Below, one piece after another: positions 33,383-41,429 of a DNA stretch of 64,000 nucleotides. Origin of the DNA: CAXPZW01 sp049594615 (GTDB lineage: Bacteria; Bacteroidota; Bacteroidia; Flavobacteriales_D; Sanyastnellaceae); the NCBI GenBank assembly GCA_049594615.1, contig JBMYJR010000004.1:1-64000 (forward strand), written 5' to 3'. The position numbers and the translations under genes were made by a program. Numbering within the stretch: the stretch's first letter is position 1; the number at the start of each line of letters is the position of its first letter. The notes beneath the pieces were generated by a model. That model was given only the letters and a program-made list of their open reading frames with translations. It ran no database searches and had not been told where the DNA came from.

Positions 33383-34065
33383 TGGCCTCCATCCTCTGTT
33401 TGGAAACGAGCACCAAGATGTGTTCGGTGGCTCTGAGTACGGCCAATGGTGTGCAGGCGTACCGCAACCACCGAGAAGAAGGGTACAGCCACGCAGAAAA
33501 GCTCCATGTACTGATCCAAGAAGTGCTTGACGAAGCCGGCCTGACCGCCCGTAAACTGGACGCGGTGGCTGTGGCCAAAGGCCCCGGCTCCTTCACAGGC
33601 TTGCGCATTGGCGTCAGTACTGCAAAAGGGTTGGCCTACGCTTGGAACACCCCACTGCTCACGTGCACATCGCTGGACGTTCTGGCCGACGGCGCCCGCG
33701 CCGACGGTAAAAGCGCCGAGGTGATTGTGGGCATGCTCGACGCCCGGCGCATGGAGGTGTACACCCAAAGCTATGAACACGATTCAGCCAACGACACCCT
33801 GCGTGCATTGGTGGTGGAGGACGGTGCGTTTGGTCACCTGCACGGACGCACCGTTCACTTCTGCGGCGACGGCGCTCTGAAGTGTGCTGATCTGCTCGCC
33901 CGGGAAGGCTGGAGTTTTGCCGAACGCTTTCCAGAAGCGCGTCACATGCACACGCGTATGCAACACGCGTACGCCGCAGCACGTTTTGAAGATGTGGCCT
34001 ACTTTGAGCCGTTCTACCTCAAGGACTTCATTGCAGGCAAACCCAAACCCTCACCTTTTACGTGA
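33382..34065 (+). CDS. tsaB: tRNA threonylcarbamoyladenosine biosynthesis protein TsaB
   Basis: A 227-residue ASKHA-fold protein that scaffolds TsaD for t6A modification of tRNAs. It has ILCLETSTKMCSVALS at the N-terminus and KGPGSFTGLRIGVSTAKGLAYA (about 72-93), the TsaB signature. The zinc-binding His residues of TsaD are absent, as expected for TsaB. The start overlaps the adaptor stop by one base. Confidence 0.95.
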   Translation: MASILCLETSTKMCSVALSTANGVQAYRNHREEGYSHAEKLHVLIQEVLDEAGLTARKLDAVAVAKGPGSFTGLRIGVSTAKGLAYAWNTPLLTCTSLDVLADGARADGKSAEVIVGMLDARRMEVYTQSYEHDSANDTLRALVVEDGAFGHLHGRTVHFCGDGALKCADLLAREGWSFAERFPEARHMHTRMQHAYAAARFEDVAYFEPFYLKDFIAGKPKPSPFT

Positions 34066-34081
34066 GCCAATTTGAGCAACC

Positions 34082-34495
34082 GTGAGAAACGCATTCCTGT
34101 TTTCGGCCTTGGCCGCTTTGCTGTTGACCGCTTGTCGCGAAAACACCTCCGAGGTACCCTTGGTATCGGTGGACTTTCAAATCAACGTCAACGAGCCTGC
34201 CTTTTTTGACTTGGCTGCCCCTACCGGCTGGCTGTACGCCACTGGTGGCTCACGCGGCATCATCATCTACCGCAATTCCCAAGACGAGTTCACAGCGCTG
34301 GATCGCCACGCCACCTACGACATCCAAGCCGGATGCGCGGTAACGGTAGCCGATGACGGCGTAATCCTGGACGATCCGTGTTCGGACTCGCAGTGGCTGA
34401 TCATCGACGGCTCAGTGGTGACTGCCCCTGCCAACCAGCCGCTCAAGCAATACCGCACCTCCTTCAATGACCCGTACCTGCGGGTGTTCAACTGA
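34082..34495 (+). CDS. lipoprotein with degenerate Rieske-like domain
   Basis: A 137-residue lipoprotein starting with GTG, with lipobox LLTAC (Cys18). The mature part follows the Bacteroidota Rieske-like pattern: GSRGIIIYRNSQDEFTALDR, a middle Cys pair region (GCAVTVADDG, DDPCSDSQW) and DGSVVTAPANQPLKQYR with a terminal LRVFN strand. The [2Fe-2S] ligands CxH and CxxH are not present, so it probably cannot hold a cluster. A weak CCAATTTG box lies 7 nt before the start. It is followed by a strong terminator. Confidence 0.65.
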   Translation: MRNAFLFSALAALLLTACRENTSEVPLVSVDFQINVNEPAFFDLAAPTGWLYATGGSRGIIIYRNSQDEFTALDRHATYDIQAGCAVTVADDGVILDDPCSDSQWLIIDGSVVTAPANQPLKQYRTSFNDPYLRVFN

Positions 34496-34515
34496 GACCT
34501 TGCATTTCAAGACAT

Positions 34516-34545
34516 AAAAAAAGCCCCGCAGAAGCGGGGCTTTTT
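34516..34545. terminator. bidirectional terminator between the Rieske-like gene and ahcY
   Basis: GCCCCGC (34523-34529) and GCGGGGC (34534-34540) with an AGAA loop, preceded by seven A and followed by five T residues. It can end transcription from both converging genes. Confidence 0.92.
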
Positions 34546-34566
34546 GTTTGGCGCACGGTGTGCGGA

Positions 34567-35907
<1,341 letters not shown>

Positions 35908-35920
35908 AGGAAAAGCGGTG

Positions 35921-35928
35921 CAAAGATA
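35921..35928 (-). promoter_or_regulatory. -7 box TATCTTTG upstream of ahcY
   Basis: Perfect TAnnTTTG on the minus strand, 13 nt before the ATG at 35907. Confidence 0.55.
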
Positions 35929-36216
35929 GGCTTTCCTTGGAGGAAGACCTTGGTTTTGGGTTGTAACAGATGTGAATGGGGTGTGTTCAGCCTCTTGTAG
36001 AAAACTGCACTGGTCTTGGTCCGGTTTGCGCGAGGGTCGCCCCCGCGGGCCTCGGCCCTTCGCCCCCAACAACGCTCACCTGCCGTCTATCTCACGACGT
36101 TCGACGCCAGAAAATTCCCAGGCGCACACCACGTTTGACAACCACCCCCCACTTGACTTTGTGGATGGTGGAGCCGGCTTTGTGAATGACCTTGACACGC
36201 CCTGTGACCTACCCCC
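35929..36216. other. divergent intergenic region ahcY / phosphopantetheinyl transferase
   Basis: About 290 bases between the two -7 boxes. It contains a C/G-rich stretch near 36030-36065 but no reading frame with coding character, no long inverted repeat and no tRNA. Nothing further is seen in it. Confidence 0.5.
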
Positions 36217-36224
36217 TACATTTG
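36217..36224 (+). promoter_or_regulatory. -7 box TACATTTG 4 nt before the phosphopantetheinyl transferase gene
   Basis: Perfect TAnnTTTG box four bases before the ATG at 36229. Confidence 0.65.
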
Positions 36225-36228
36225 CGCC

Positions 36229-36840
36229 ATGCCCCAAGTTGCAGAACACACCTATCCGGGTAACACCTCCATGCGTCTGTGGCGCACGACCGAGTCCTTC
36301 GAAGACTTGCAAGCCCGCTTTGCCCGTGATGGTGACCTCGAGAGGTACGCCGCCATCAAACTCGGCAAGCGCAAGCGCGAATGGTTGGGGCTGCAATTCT
36401 TGCTCCGCACCCACCCCACTCCGCTTGAACTTTCCTATGCCGAAACCGGCAAACCGGTCTTGCCGGCTGGGCACATCACCCTTTCGCATTGCGAGGAGTA
36501 CATCGGCATGGTCACCAGTGATTTACCCGTGGGCCTTGACATCCAATCGCCCACGCCACAACTGAACCGCATCCGCACCAAGTTTTGCCGTGCCGACGAA
36601 CTCGACGCTGCCGTCATCGCCCCAGATCCCTTGGGCCTGCTTACGCGCATATGGTCGGCCAAAGAAGCGTTGTTCAAGATCTACGGGACCGACGTGGACT
36701 TCCGCGAAGAAATGGCCTACAGCACCGAAGAGCAAGACCACATCTACTTGCTCAAGCATGGAGGCATGGTGCGCCACGAGCTCTTCACCAAAAAGCATGC
36801 GGACATGTGGATGACCCTGTGCCTCTATCTAGGAGGTTAA
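36229..36840 (+). CDS. 4'-phosphopantetheinyl transferase superfamily protein
   Basis: A 203-residue enzyme that would transfer phosphopantetheine from CoA to carrier proteins. The Mg-binding motif GLDIQ (102-106, Asp104) and the second motif WSAKEALFKIYG (142-153, Glu and Lys) are in place, as is SHCEEYIGMVTS before the first. It is a Sfp-like single-domain protein. No polyketide or peptide synthetase is in the window. A start codon for a broken downstream frame overlaps its stop. Confidence 0.88.
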   Translation: MPQVAEHTYPGNTSMRLWRTTESFEDLQARFARDGDLERYAAIKLGKRKREWLGLQFLLRTHPTPLELSYAETGKPVLPAGHITLSHCEEYIGMVTSDLPVGLDIQSPTPQLNRIRTKFCRADELDAAVIAPDPLGLLTRIWSAKEALFKIYGTDVDFREEMAYSTEEQDHIYLLKHGGMVRHELFTKKHADMWMTLCLYLGG

Positions 36841-36995
36841 TGCAGTGTTCTGTTTCGACTGTTGGAGGGCACTGAGGCCGCGACAACTACACGTGGACCG
36901 ATGCTGCCGATGAGTGGTTCCGCAACGAAATCCGCAAGTGGGCTGCTACCATGGACGCACCGCTTATACCCCTTGAAAACGCCTCCATGTCGTGA
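36840..36995 (+). pseudogene. short frame interrupted by one in-frame TGA
   Basis: An ATG overlapping the transferase stop (TAATG) opens MQCSVSTVGGH, then TGA (36873-36875), then in the same frame GRDNYTWTDAADEWFRNEIR and a further 19 residues to a TGA at 36993-36995. The downstream part looks protein-like (Trp, Arg, Glu-rich helix) but has no good start of its own. It could be the decayed tail of a gene. I see no family match and no selenocysteine element. Confidence 0.3.
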
Positions 36996-37036
36996 CGTTT
37001 TTTGTTTCTAGCAGGGTGATTTTGCCCAAAAGCCTG

Positions 37037-37044
37037 TACCATTG
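37037..37044 (+). promoter_or_regulatory. -7-like box TACCATTG 4 nt before the peroxidase gene
   Basis: One mismatch to TAnnTTTG, four bases before the ATG at 37049. Confidence 0.45.
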
Positions 37045-37048
37045 ATGC

Positions 37049-38083
37049 ATGCGCATTGAACGCTGGACCATAGCCGGGCTGCTGTTTATAGCCTTTTGCG
37101 AGTGGGGGTGCAAACCCGACCATCAAAGCTTGGTGCTGCCTTTGGACCGCGCGGTGGACGTTGCCGTTCCAGATCACTTTCCTGCGCTTGCTGTCCCCCA
37201 AGCCAATGCCCTCACCGAGAAGCGCATCACCTTGGGACGCCGCTTGTTTTTTGACACGCGCTTGAGCCGCACAGGCACCGTTTCCTGTTCCAGCTGCCAT
37301 TTGCCCGCGCAGGCCTTTGCCGACGTAACCCCGGTGAGTTTTGGTGTGGACGGCATGGCCGGTGGCCGCAACGCTCCTTCCTTGGGCAATGTGGGCTATG
37401 CACCTGTGTTAAATGCCGACGGAGGCGTACCAAGCCTGGAATTGCAAGTCCTGGTCCCCTTGCACGACGAAAACGAATTGGACTTCAACGACCCCGAAGC
37501 CGTGGCCGCGCTTGGGCAAGATCCGGTCTACACCCGCCTGAGCGAGGTGGCTTACGGCCGCGACTTCGATAACTTTGTCATCACGCGTGCTCTGGCCGCG
37601 TTTCAGCGCACGTTGATAAGCGGCAATTCAAAGTACGACCGGGTACAGCTGGGCCTGGACACCTTTTCCGAAGAGGAGCAAGCTGGGCTCGACCTGTTTA
37701 ACAGCGAGGCTACGCAATGTGCCAGTTGCCACAGCGGGGTATTCCAAACCGACTTTGACTACGCCAACGTGGGCTTGTATGCCGACTACCCAGACCTGGG
37801 CCGTCAACTGGTCACCACCAATTCGGAAGACGGCGGTAAGTTCAAGACGCCTTCGCTGCGCAACGTGGCACTCACCGCACCCTACATGCACGACGGTTCG
37901 CTCGCCACCTTGGGGGAAGTCATCGCCCATTTCAATGCGGGCGGAGTGGGCCACCCAAACCAAGATCCGCGCATCCAACCCCTCGGCCTGGATGCCGCCC
38001 AACAAGGCCAGCTCCTGGCCTTCCTTCACACACTGTCCGACTCGACCTTCTTGGCCAACCCGGCCTACCAACCGCTGGACTGA
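37049..38083 (+). CDS. di-heme cytochrome c peroxidase (MauG/CcpA family)
   Basis: A 344-residue exported protein with two c-type heme motifs, CSSCH (80-84) and CASCH (224-228). The N-terminus has a hydrophobic stretch ending FCEWGC (Cys21), which may be a lipobox. Family phrases include LGRRLFFDTRLSRTGTVSCSSCH, NAPSLGNVGY and FKTPSLRNVALTAPYMHDGS with the distal heme ligand Met/His region. These enzymes reduce hydrogen peroxide in the periplasm or oxidise protein partners like MauG. It is followed by a terminator shared with rpmH. Confidence 0.93.
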   Translation: MRIERWTIAGLLFIAFCEWGCKPDHQSLVLPLDRAVDVAVPDHFPALAVPQANALTEKRITLGRRLFFDTRLSRTGTVSCSSCHLPAQAFADVTPVSFGVDGMAGGRNAPSLGNVGYAPVLNADGGVPSLELQVLVPLHDENELDFNDPEAVAALGQDPVYTRLSEVAYGRDFDNFVITRALAAFQRTLISGNSKYDRVQLGLDTFSEEEQAGLDLFNSEATQCASCHSGVFQTDFDYANVGLYADYPDLGRQLVTTNSEDGGKFKTPSLRNVALTAPYMHDGSLATLGEVIAHFNAGGVGHPNQDPRIQPLGLDAAQQGQLLAFLHTLSDSTFLANPAYQPLD

Positions 38084-38101
38084 CCTAAAAACGCAAGCAC
38101 G

Positions 38102-38142
38102 AAAAAACCCCCTCTGGATTCCAGAGAGGGTTCGAATATTTT
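38102..38142. terminator. bidirectional terminator between the peroxidase gene and rpmH
   Basis: AACCC-C-CTCTGG and CCAGAG-A-GGGTT pair with one internal mismatch (38106-38132), loop ATT. Six A residues precede it (T-run for the minus strand) and a T-rich stretch follows at 38139-38143. Confidence 0.75.
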
Positions 38143-38158
38143 TAAGCGCAACGCGAGG

Positions 38159-38326
38159 CTAGCGTACGTAGCCTTTGTGACGACGCTCGTCGCTTACCGA
38201 CAGTTTCTTGCGGCCTTTGCGGCGACGAGAAGACAATACACGGCGACCGTTTTTGGTCTCCATGCGTGAGCGGAATCCGTGCTTGTTGCGACGTTTGCGG
38301 TTCGAAGGTTGGAACGTGCGTTTCAT
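38159..38326 (-). CDS. rpmH: 50S ribosomal protein L34
   Basis: A 55-residue, very basic protein starting MKRTFQPSNRKRRNKHGFRS and containing RMETKNGRRVLSSRRRKGRK, the unmistakable L34 sequence. The C-terminal tail KLSVSDERRHKGYVR is slightly longer than in E. coli. It is too short for common open-frame cut-offs. A TATTTTTG box lies 34 nt upstream, and the shared terminator follows 17 nt after its stop. rnpA and dnaA are not adjacent, and yidD is far away at 4 kb. Confidence 0.98.
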   Translation of the reverse strand: MKRTFQPSNRKRRNKHGFRSRMETKNGRRVLSSRRRKGRKKLSVSDERRHKGYVR

Positions 38327-38360
38327 GGTCTAAATCAATTGGTCCCATCTAAGGGGAGCG

Positions 38361-38368
38361 CAAAAATA
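38361..38368 (-). promoter_or_regulatory. -7 box TATTTTTG for rpmH
   Basis: Perfect TAnnTTTG on the minus strand, giving rpmH a leader of about 30 nt. Confidence 0.6.
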
Positions 38369-38469
38369 GGACTTTCCTTAGGATTCACAAGGGGCCGGCA
38401 CGACTTTTTGTCGCGTCATGTTCCGGTCAAAATTCGGAAACATTTGGAGAAGACCGCCTTGGAAGGGTC

Positions 38470-38477
38470 TACCTTTG
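38470..38477 (+). promoter_or_regulatory. -7 box TACCTTTG upstream of the ABC exporter
   Basis: Perfect TAnnTTTG, 21 nt before GTG 38499. It lies inside a longer possible frame and therefore decides the start. Confidence 0.55.
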
Positions 38478-38498
38478 GACCACCAATCCCCTCGCCAC

Positions 38499-40292
38499 GT
38501 GGCTGAGCAAGAAGAAAAACCCAAATTCAACCGGGACGCGTACCGCCGCGCCCGCCGCATTTTTGCCTACATGCGTCCCTACCGCGGACGCTACATCTTT
38601 GGCATGGTGCTGTTGTTCCTGACCAGCGTTGTGTTTCTGGTCTTTACCCTGCTGATCCGCTACTTGGTGGACTCCACCGGCATCCAAGAAAACGTGGAGG
38701 TTGAAGTGCCCTTTGGCTTGGAGCTGAATGACATTGGACTTGCTTTGCTTGGGCTGCTGGTCTTTCAAGCCGTCGTCTCCTACGCCAGGGTCTACCTCTT
38801 TATTTGGGTGACCGAACACACCTTGGCCGATGTGCGCAAGGCCGTGTTCCGCAATCTGATCAGTCTGCCCATGACCTTCTTTGCGGAAAATTCCAGCGGA
38901 GAGCTCAACAGCCGTATGGCCTCGGACATCACCCAAATTCAAGACGCGTTCACCACCACCTTGAGTGAGATCATCCGTCAAGTGCTGATCATCATCGGGT
39001 CAATTGTGGTGCTGTTTGCCTTGTCGCCCAAACTCACCTTCACTTTGCTCGGCGTGGTGCCAGTTATGGCTGTTGCCGCAGTGGTCTTTGGACGCCGCAT
39101 CCGCACCTTGTCACGCGGGGTGCAGGACCAAGTGGCCAAAAGCACCAACATCGTCAGCGAGGTTGTAACCGGCATCATCAACGTAAAGGCCTTCACCAAC
39201 GAACACCTGGAGAACAAGCGTTTTGGCGCTGCGGTGGGTGAGATCCGCAAGTATGGAGTCAAGCTGGGCGTGTGGCGCGGCGTGTTTGCGGCGTTCATCA
39301 TTGCGGCCATGTTCGGCGCGATCTCAGGCGTGTTCTGGTACGCCATGGCCATGGTGCAAGACGGCGAGCTGACCTACGGCGAATTCTTTGCCTCGGTGAT
39401 GCTGGCCATGACCATTGGCTTCTCTATTGGCGGCTTGGCCGAATTTGTGACCAGCCTGCTGAAGGCCATCGGTGCCACCGAGCGCGTCATGGACCTAGCC
39501 GAAGAACCCCGCGAAGAAGTCCAACGCGACCGCGAACACAAAGTGGCGCGCTTCCTAAGCGGCGATTTGGTGGTGCAAGGCCTGAACTTTCGCTACCCCA
39601 CCCGCCCTGATGTGCATGTGCTCAAGGACGTGAGTTTTGAAGTGCACCCCGGCCAGCAAGTGGCCATTGTGGGACCATCGGGCTCGGGAAAATCAACCAT
39701 CACCGCGCTGATTCTGCAATTTTACAAAGCCAGCTCCGGCAGCATTTTGTTTGACAACAAACCCGCTTCAGAATACGACTTGAGCGAACTGCGCGATCAC
39801 ATGGCCATCGTGCCCCAAGAGGTGCTGTTGTTTGGCGGCTCCATCCGCGACAACATCGCTTACGGCAAGCCCGACGCCACCAACGAAGAGATCGAAGCGG
39901 CAGCCTTACAAGCCAATGCTCATGACTTCATCCTCGGGTTTCCCGAAGGCTACGACACCTTGGTGGGCGAGCGCGGGGTACAACTCTCCGGAGGGCAACG
40001 CCAGCGCATTGCCATCGCCCGAGCAGTCTTGAAAAACCCGACCATCCTGATTTTGGACGAGGCCACCAGTTCGCTCGATTCTGAAAGCGAGCGTTTGGTG
40101 CAAGACGCCTTGGACAAACTCATGGAAGGCCGCACAAGCATCGTGATTGCCCACCGCCTGAGTACCATCCGAGGTGCCGATCAAATTCTGGTCTTGGAAA
40201 ATGGGGTACTCAAGGAACGCGGCACTCATGACGAATTGGTGGCCTTGGACGCGGGCATCTACAAGCACCTCTGTCAATTGCAGTTCACCTAA
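38499..40292 (+). CDS. MsbA-like ABC exporter, fused permease and ATPase
   Basis: About 597 residues from GTG 38499. The first 330 residues hold six transmembrane helices; the ATPase follows with Walker A GPSGSGKST (around 391), Q-loop VPQEVLLFG, signature LSGGQRQRIA (around 494) and Walker B ILILDEATSSLD, then the switch His in IAHRLSTI. Such half-size transporters work as homodimers and export lipids, lipid A or drugs. The substrate cannot be told. An upstream ATG at 38418 precedes the promoter box and was rejected. Confidence 0.92.
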   Translation: MAEQEEKPKFNRDAYRRARRIFAYMRPYRGRYIFGMVLLFLTSVVFLVFTLLIRYLVDSTGIQENVEVEVPFGLELNDIGLALLGLLVFQAVVSYARVYLFIWVTEHTLADVRKAVFRNLISLPMTFFAENSSGELNSRMASDITQIQDAFTTTLSEIIRQVLIIIGSIVVLFALSPKLTFTLLGVVPVMAVAAVVFGRRIRTLSRGVQDQVAKSTNIVSEVVTGIINVKAFTNEHLENKRFGAAVGEIRKYGVKLGVWRGVFAAFIIAAMFGAISGVFWYAMAMVQDGELTYGEFFASVMLAMTIGFSIGGLAEFVTSLLKAIGATERVMDLAEEPREEVQRDREHKVARFLSGDLVVQGLNFRYPTRPDVHVLKDVSFEVHPGQQVAIVGPSGSGKSTITALILQFYKASSGSILFDNKPASEYDLSELRDHMAIVPQEVLLFGGSIRDNIAYGKPDATNEEIEAAALQANAHDFILGFPEGYDTLVGERGVQLSGGQRQRIAIARAVLKNPTILILDEATSSLDSESERLVQDALDKLMEGRTSIVIAHRLSTIRGADQILVLENGVLKERGTHDELVALDAGIYKHLCQLQFT

Positions 40293-40321
40293 GCGGCATT
40301 TTTTCCGCGTTTGATTTCGGC

Positions 40322-40329
40322 TACCTTTG
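40322..40329 (+). promoter_or_regulatory. -7 box TACCTTTG 5 nt before gmd
   Basis: Perfect TAnnTTTG five bases before the ATG at 40335. Confidence 0.65.
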
Positions 40330-40334
40330 CCTCC

Positions 40335-41426
40335 ATGAGCGCAAAGAAAGCACTGATCACAGGCGTTACCGGACAAGACGGAGCCTACCTGGCAGAATTG
40401 CTCCTGAAGAAAGGGTATGAAGTACACGGTCTAAAACGTCGCACCTCGATGTTCAATACCGACCGTGTGGACCACCTTTACAAAGACCAGCACGAAAACG
40501 ACGTAAAGTTCAAGCTCCATTACGGCGATTTGACCGACAGCACCAACCTGATCCGTCTGGTGCAGGAAATCGAGCCGGATGAGATCTACAACCTCGCAGC
40601 CCAAAGCCACGTACAGGTCTCGTTTGACACCCCCGAATACACCGCCAACGCCGATGCGATTGGCACCCTGCGGTTGCTGGAGGCCATGCGCATTTGCGGC
40701 CTCGGCGATAAGACCCGCTTTTACCAAGCGTCTACCTCAGAGCTCTACGGCAAGGTGCAGGAGATTCCCCAAAAGGAAACCACGCCCTTCTATCCGCGCA
40801 GCCCCTACGGGGTAGCCAAACTCTACGCGTTCTGGATCACCAAGAATTACCGTGAAGCCTATGGCTACTACGCCTGCAACGGCATCCTGTTCAACCACGA
40901 AAGCCCCATTCGTGGGGAAACCTTCGTGACCCGTAAAATCACCCGTGCCGCCGCCAAAATCTCCCTCGGCTTGGAGAAGAAGCTGTACTTGGGCAACCTC
41001 GACGCGCAGCGCGATTGGGGCCACGCCAAGGATTACGTCGAAGGCATGTGGCGCATGCTCCAAGCAGACGTAGCCGAAGACTACGTGCTGGCCACCGGAG
41101 TGATGCACTCGGTGCGTGATTTCTGTGATTTGGCCTTCGGCGAACTCGGCATCCAACTCGAATGGAAAGGCGAGGGCGTAGACGAAAAAGGCTACCGAAC
41201 GGACAACGGCGAATGTGTGATTGAAGTAGATCCACGTTACTTCCGTCCTGCGGAGGTAGAACTGCTCATCGGCGATCCCACCAAAGCCAAGGAAGAACTC
41301 GGCTGGGCACCCACCCACGACCTCAAGGCACTTGTGGCCGACATGGTTCAATCAGACCTGGCGCTGTTCAAGCGCGACCAGTACCTGATGGAGGGCGGTC
41401 ACAACGTCATGAATTACTTCGAGTAA
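40335..41426 (+). CDS. gmd: GDP-mannose 4,6-dehydratase
   Basis: A 363-residue SDR enzyme making GDP-4-keto-6-deoxy-D-mannose, the substrate of the fucose synthase at 18.8 kb. It has ALITGVTGQDGAYLAELLL, HYGDLTDSTNL, NLAAQSHVQVSF, ASTSELYGKVQE, the YPRSPYGVAKLYAFW Tyr-Lys pair and FNHESPIRGETFVTRKIT. The long NADP-type N-terminus with Arg after LLKKGYEVHGLKRRTS is typical. The gene is followed by a T9SS cargo gene on the other strand with only three bases between stops. Confidence 0.98.
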   Translation: MSAKKALITGVTGQDGAYLAELLLKKGYEVHGLKRRTSMFNTDRVDHLYKDQHENDVKFKLHYGDLTDSTNLIRLVQEIEPDEIYNLAAQSHVQVSFDTPEYTANADAIGTLRLLEAMRICGLGDKTRFYQASTSELYGKVQEIPQKETTPFYPRSPYGVAKLYAFWITKNYREAYGYYACNGILFNHESPIRGETFVTRKITRAAAKISLGLEKKLYLGNLDAQRDWGHAKDYVEGMWRMLQADVAEDYVLATGVMHSVRDFCDLAFGELGIQLEWKGEGVDEKGYRTDNGECVIEVDPRYFRPAEVELLIGDPTKAKEELGWAPTHDLKALVADMVQSDLALFKRDQYLMEGGHNVMNYFE

Positions 41427-41429
41427 GGG

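Noticed and set aside
35908..36072. N-terminal extension of ahcY to 36072
   Set aside because: The added 55 residues are unlike AhcY and contain the TATCTTTG promoter box.
36873..36875. In-frame TGA as a selenocysteine codon
   Set aside because: No hairpin typical of a SECIS element was seen just downstream, no selenoprotein family matches, and the frame is very short.
38142..38348. 68-codon minus-strand frame overlapping rpmH
   Set aside because: Different frame on the same strand; the rpmH frame gives an unmistakable L34 protein.
40292..40321. GCGG-T-rich-CCGC as a terminator after the ABC exporter
   Set aside because: Stem is only four pairs and the T-run is in the loop, not after the stem.
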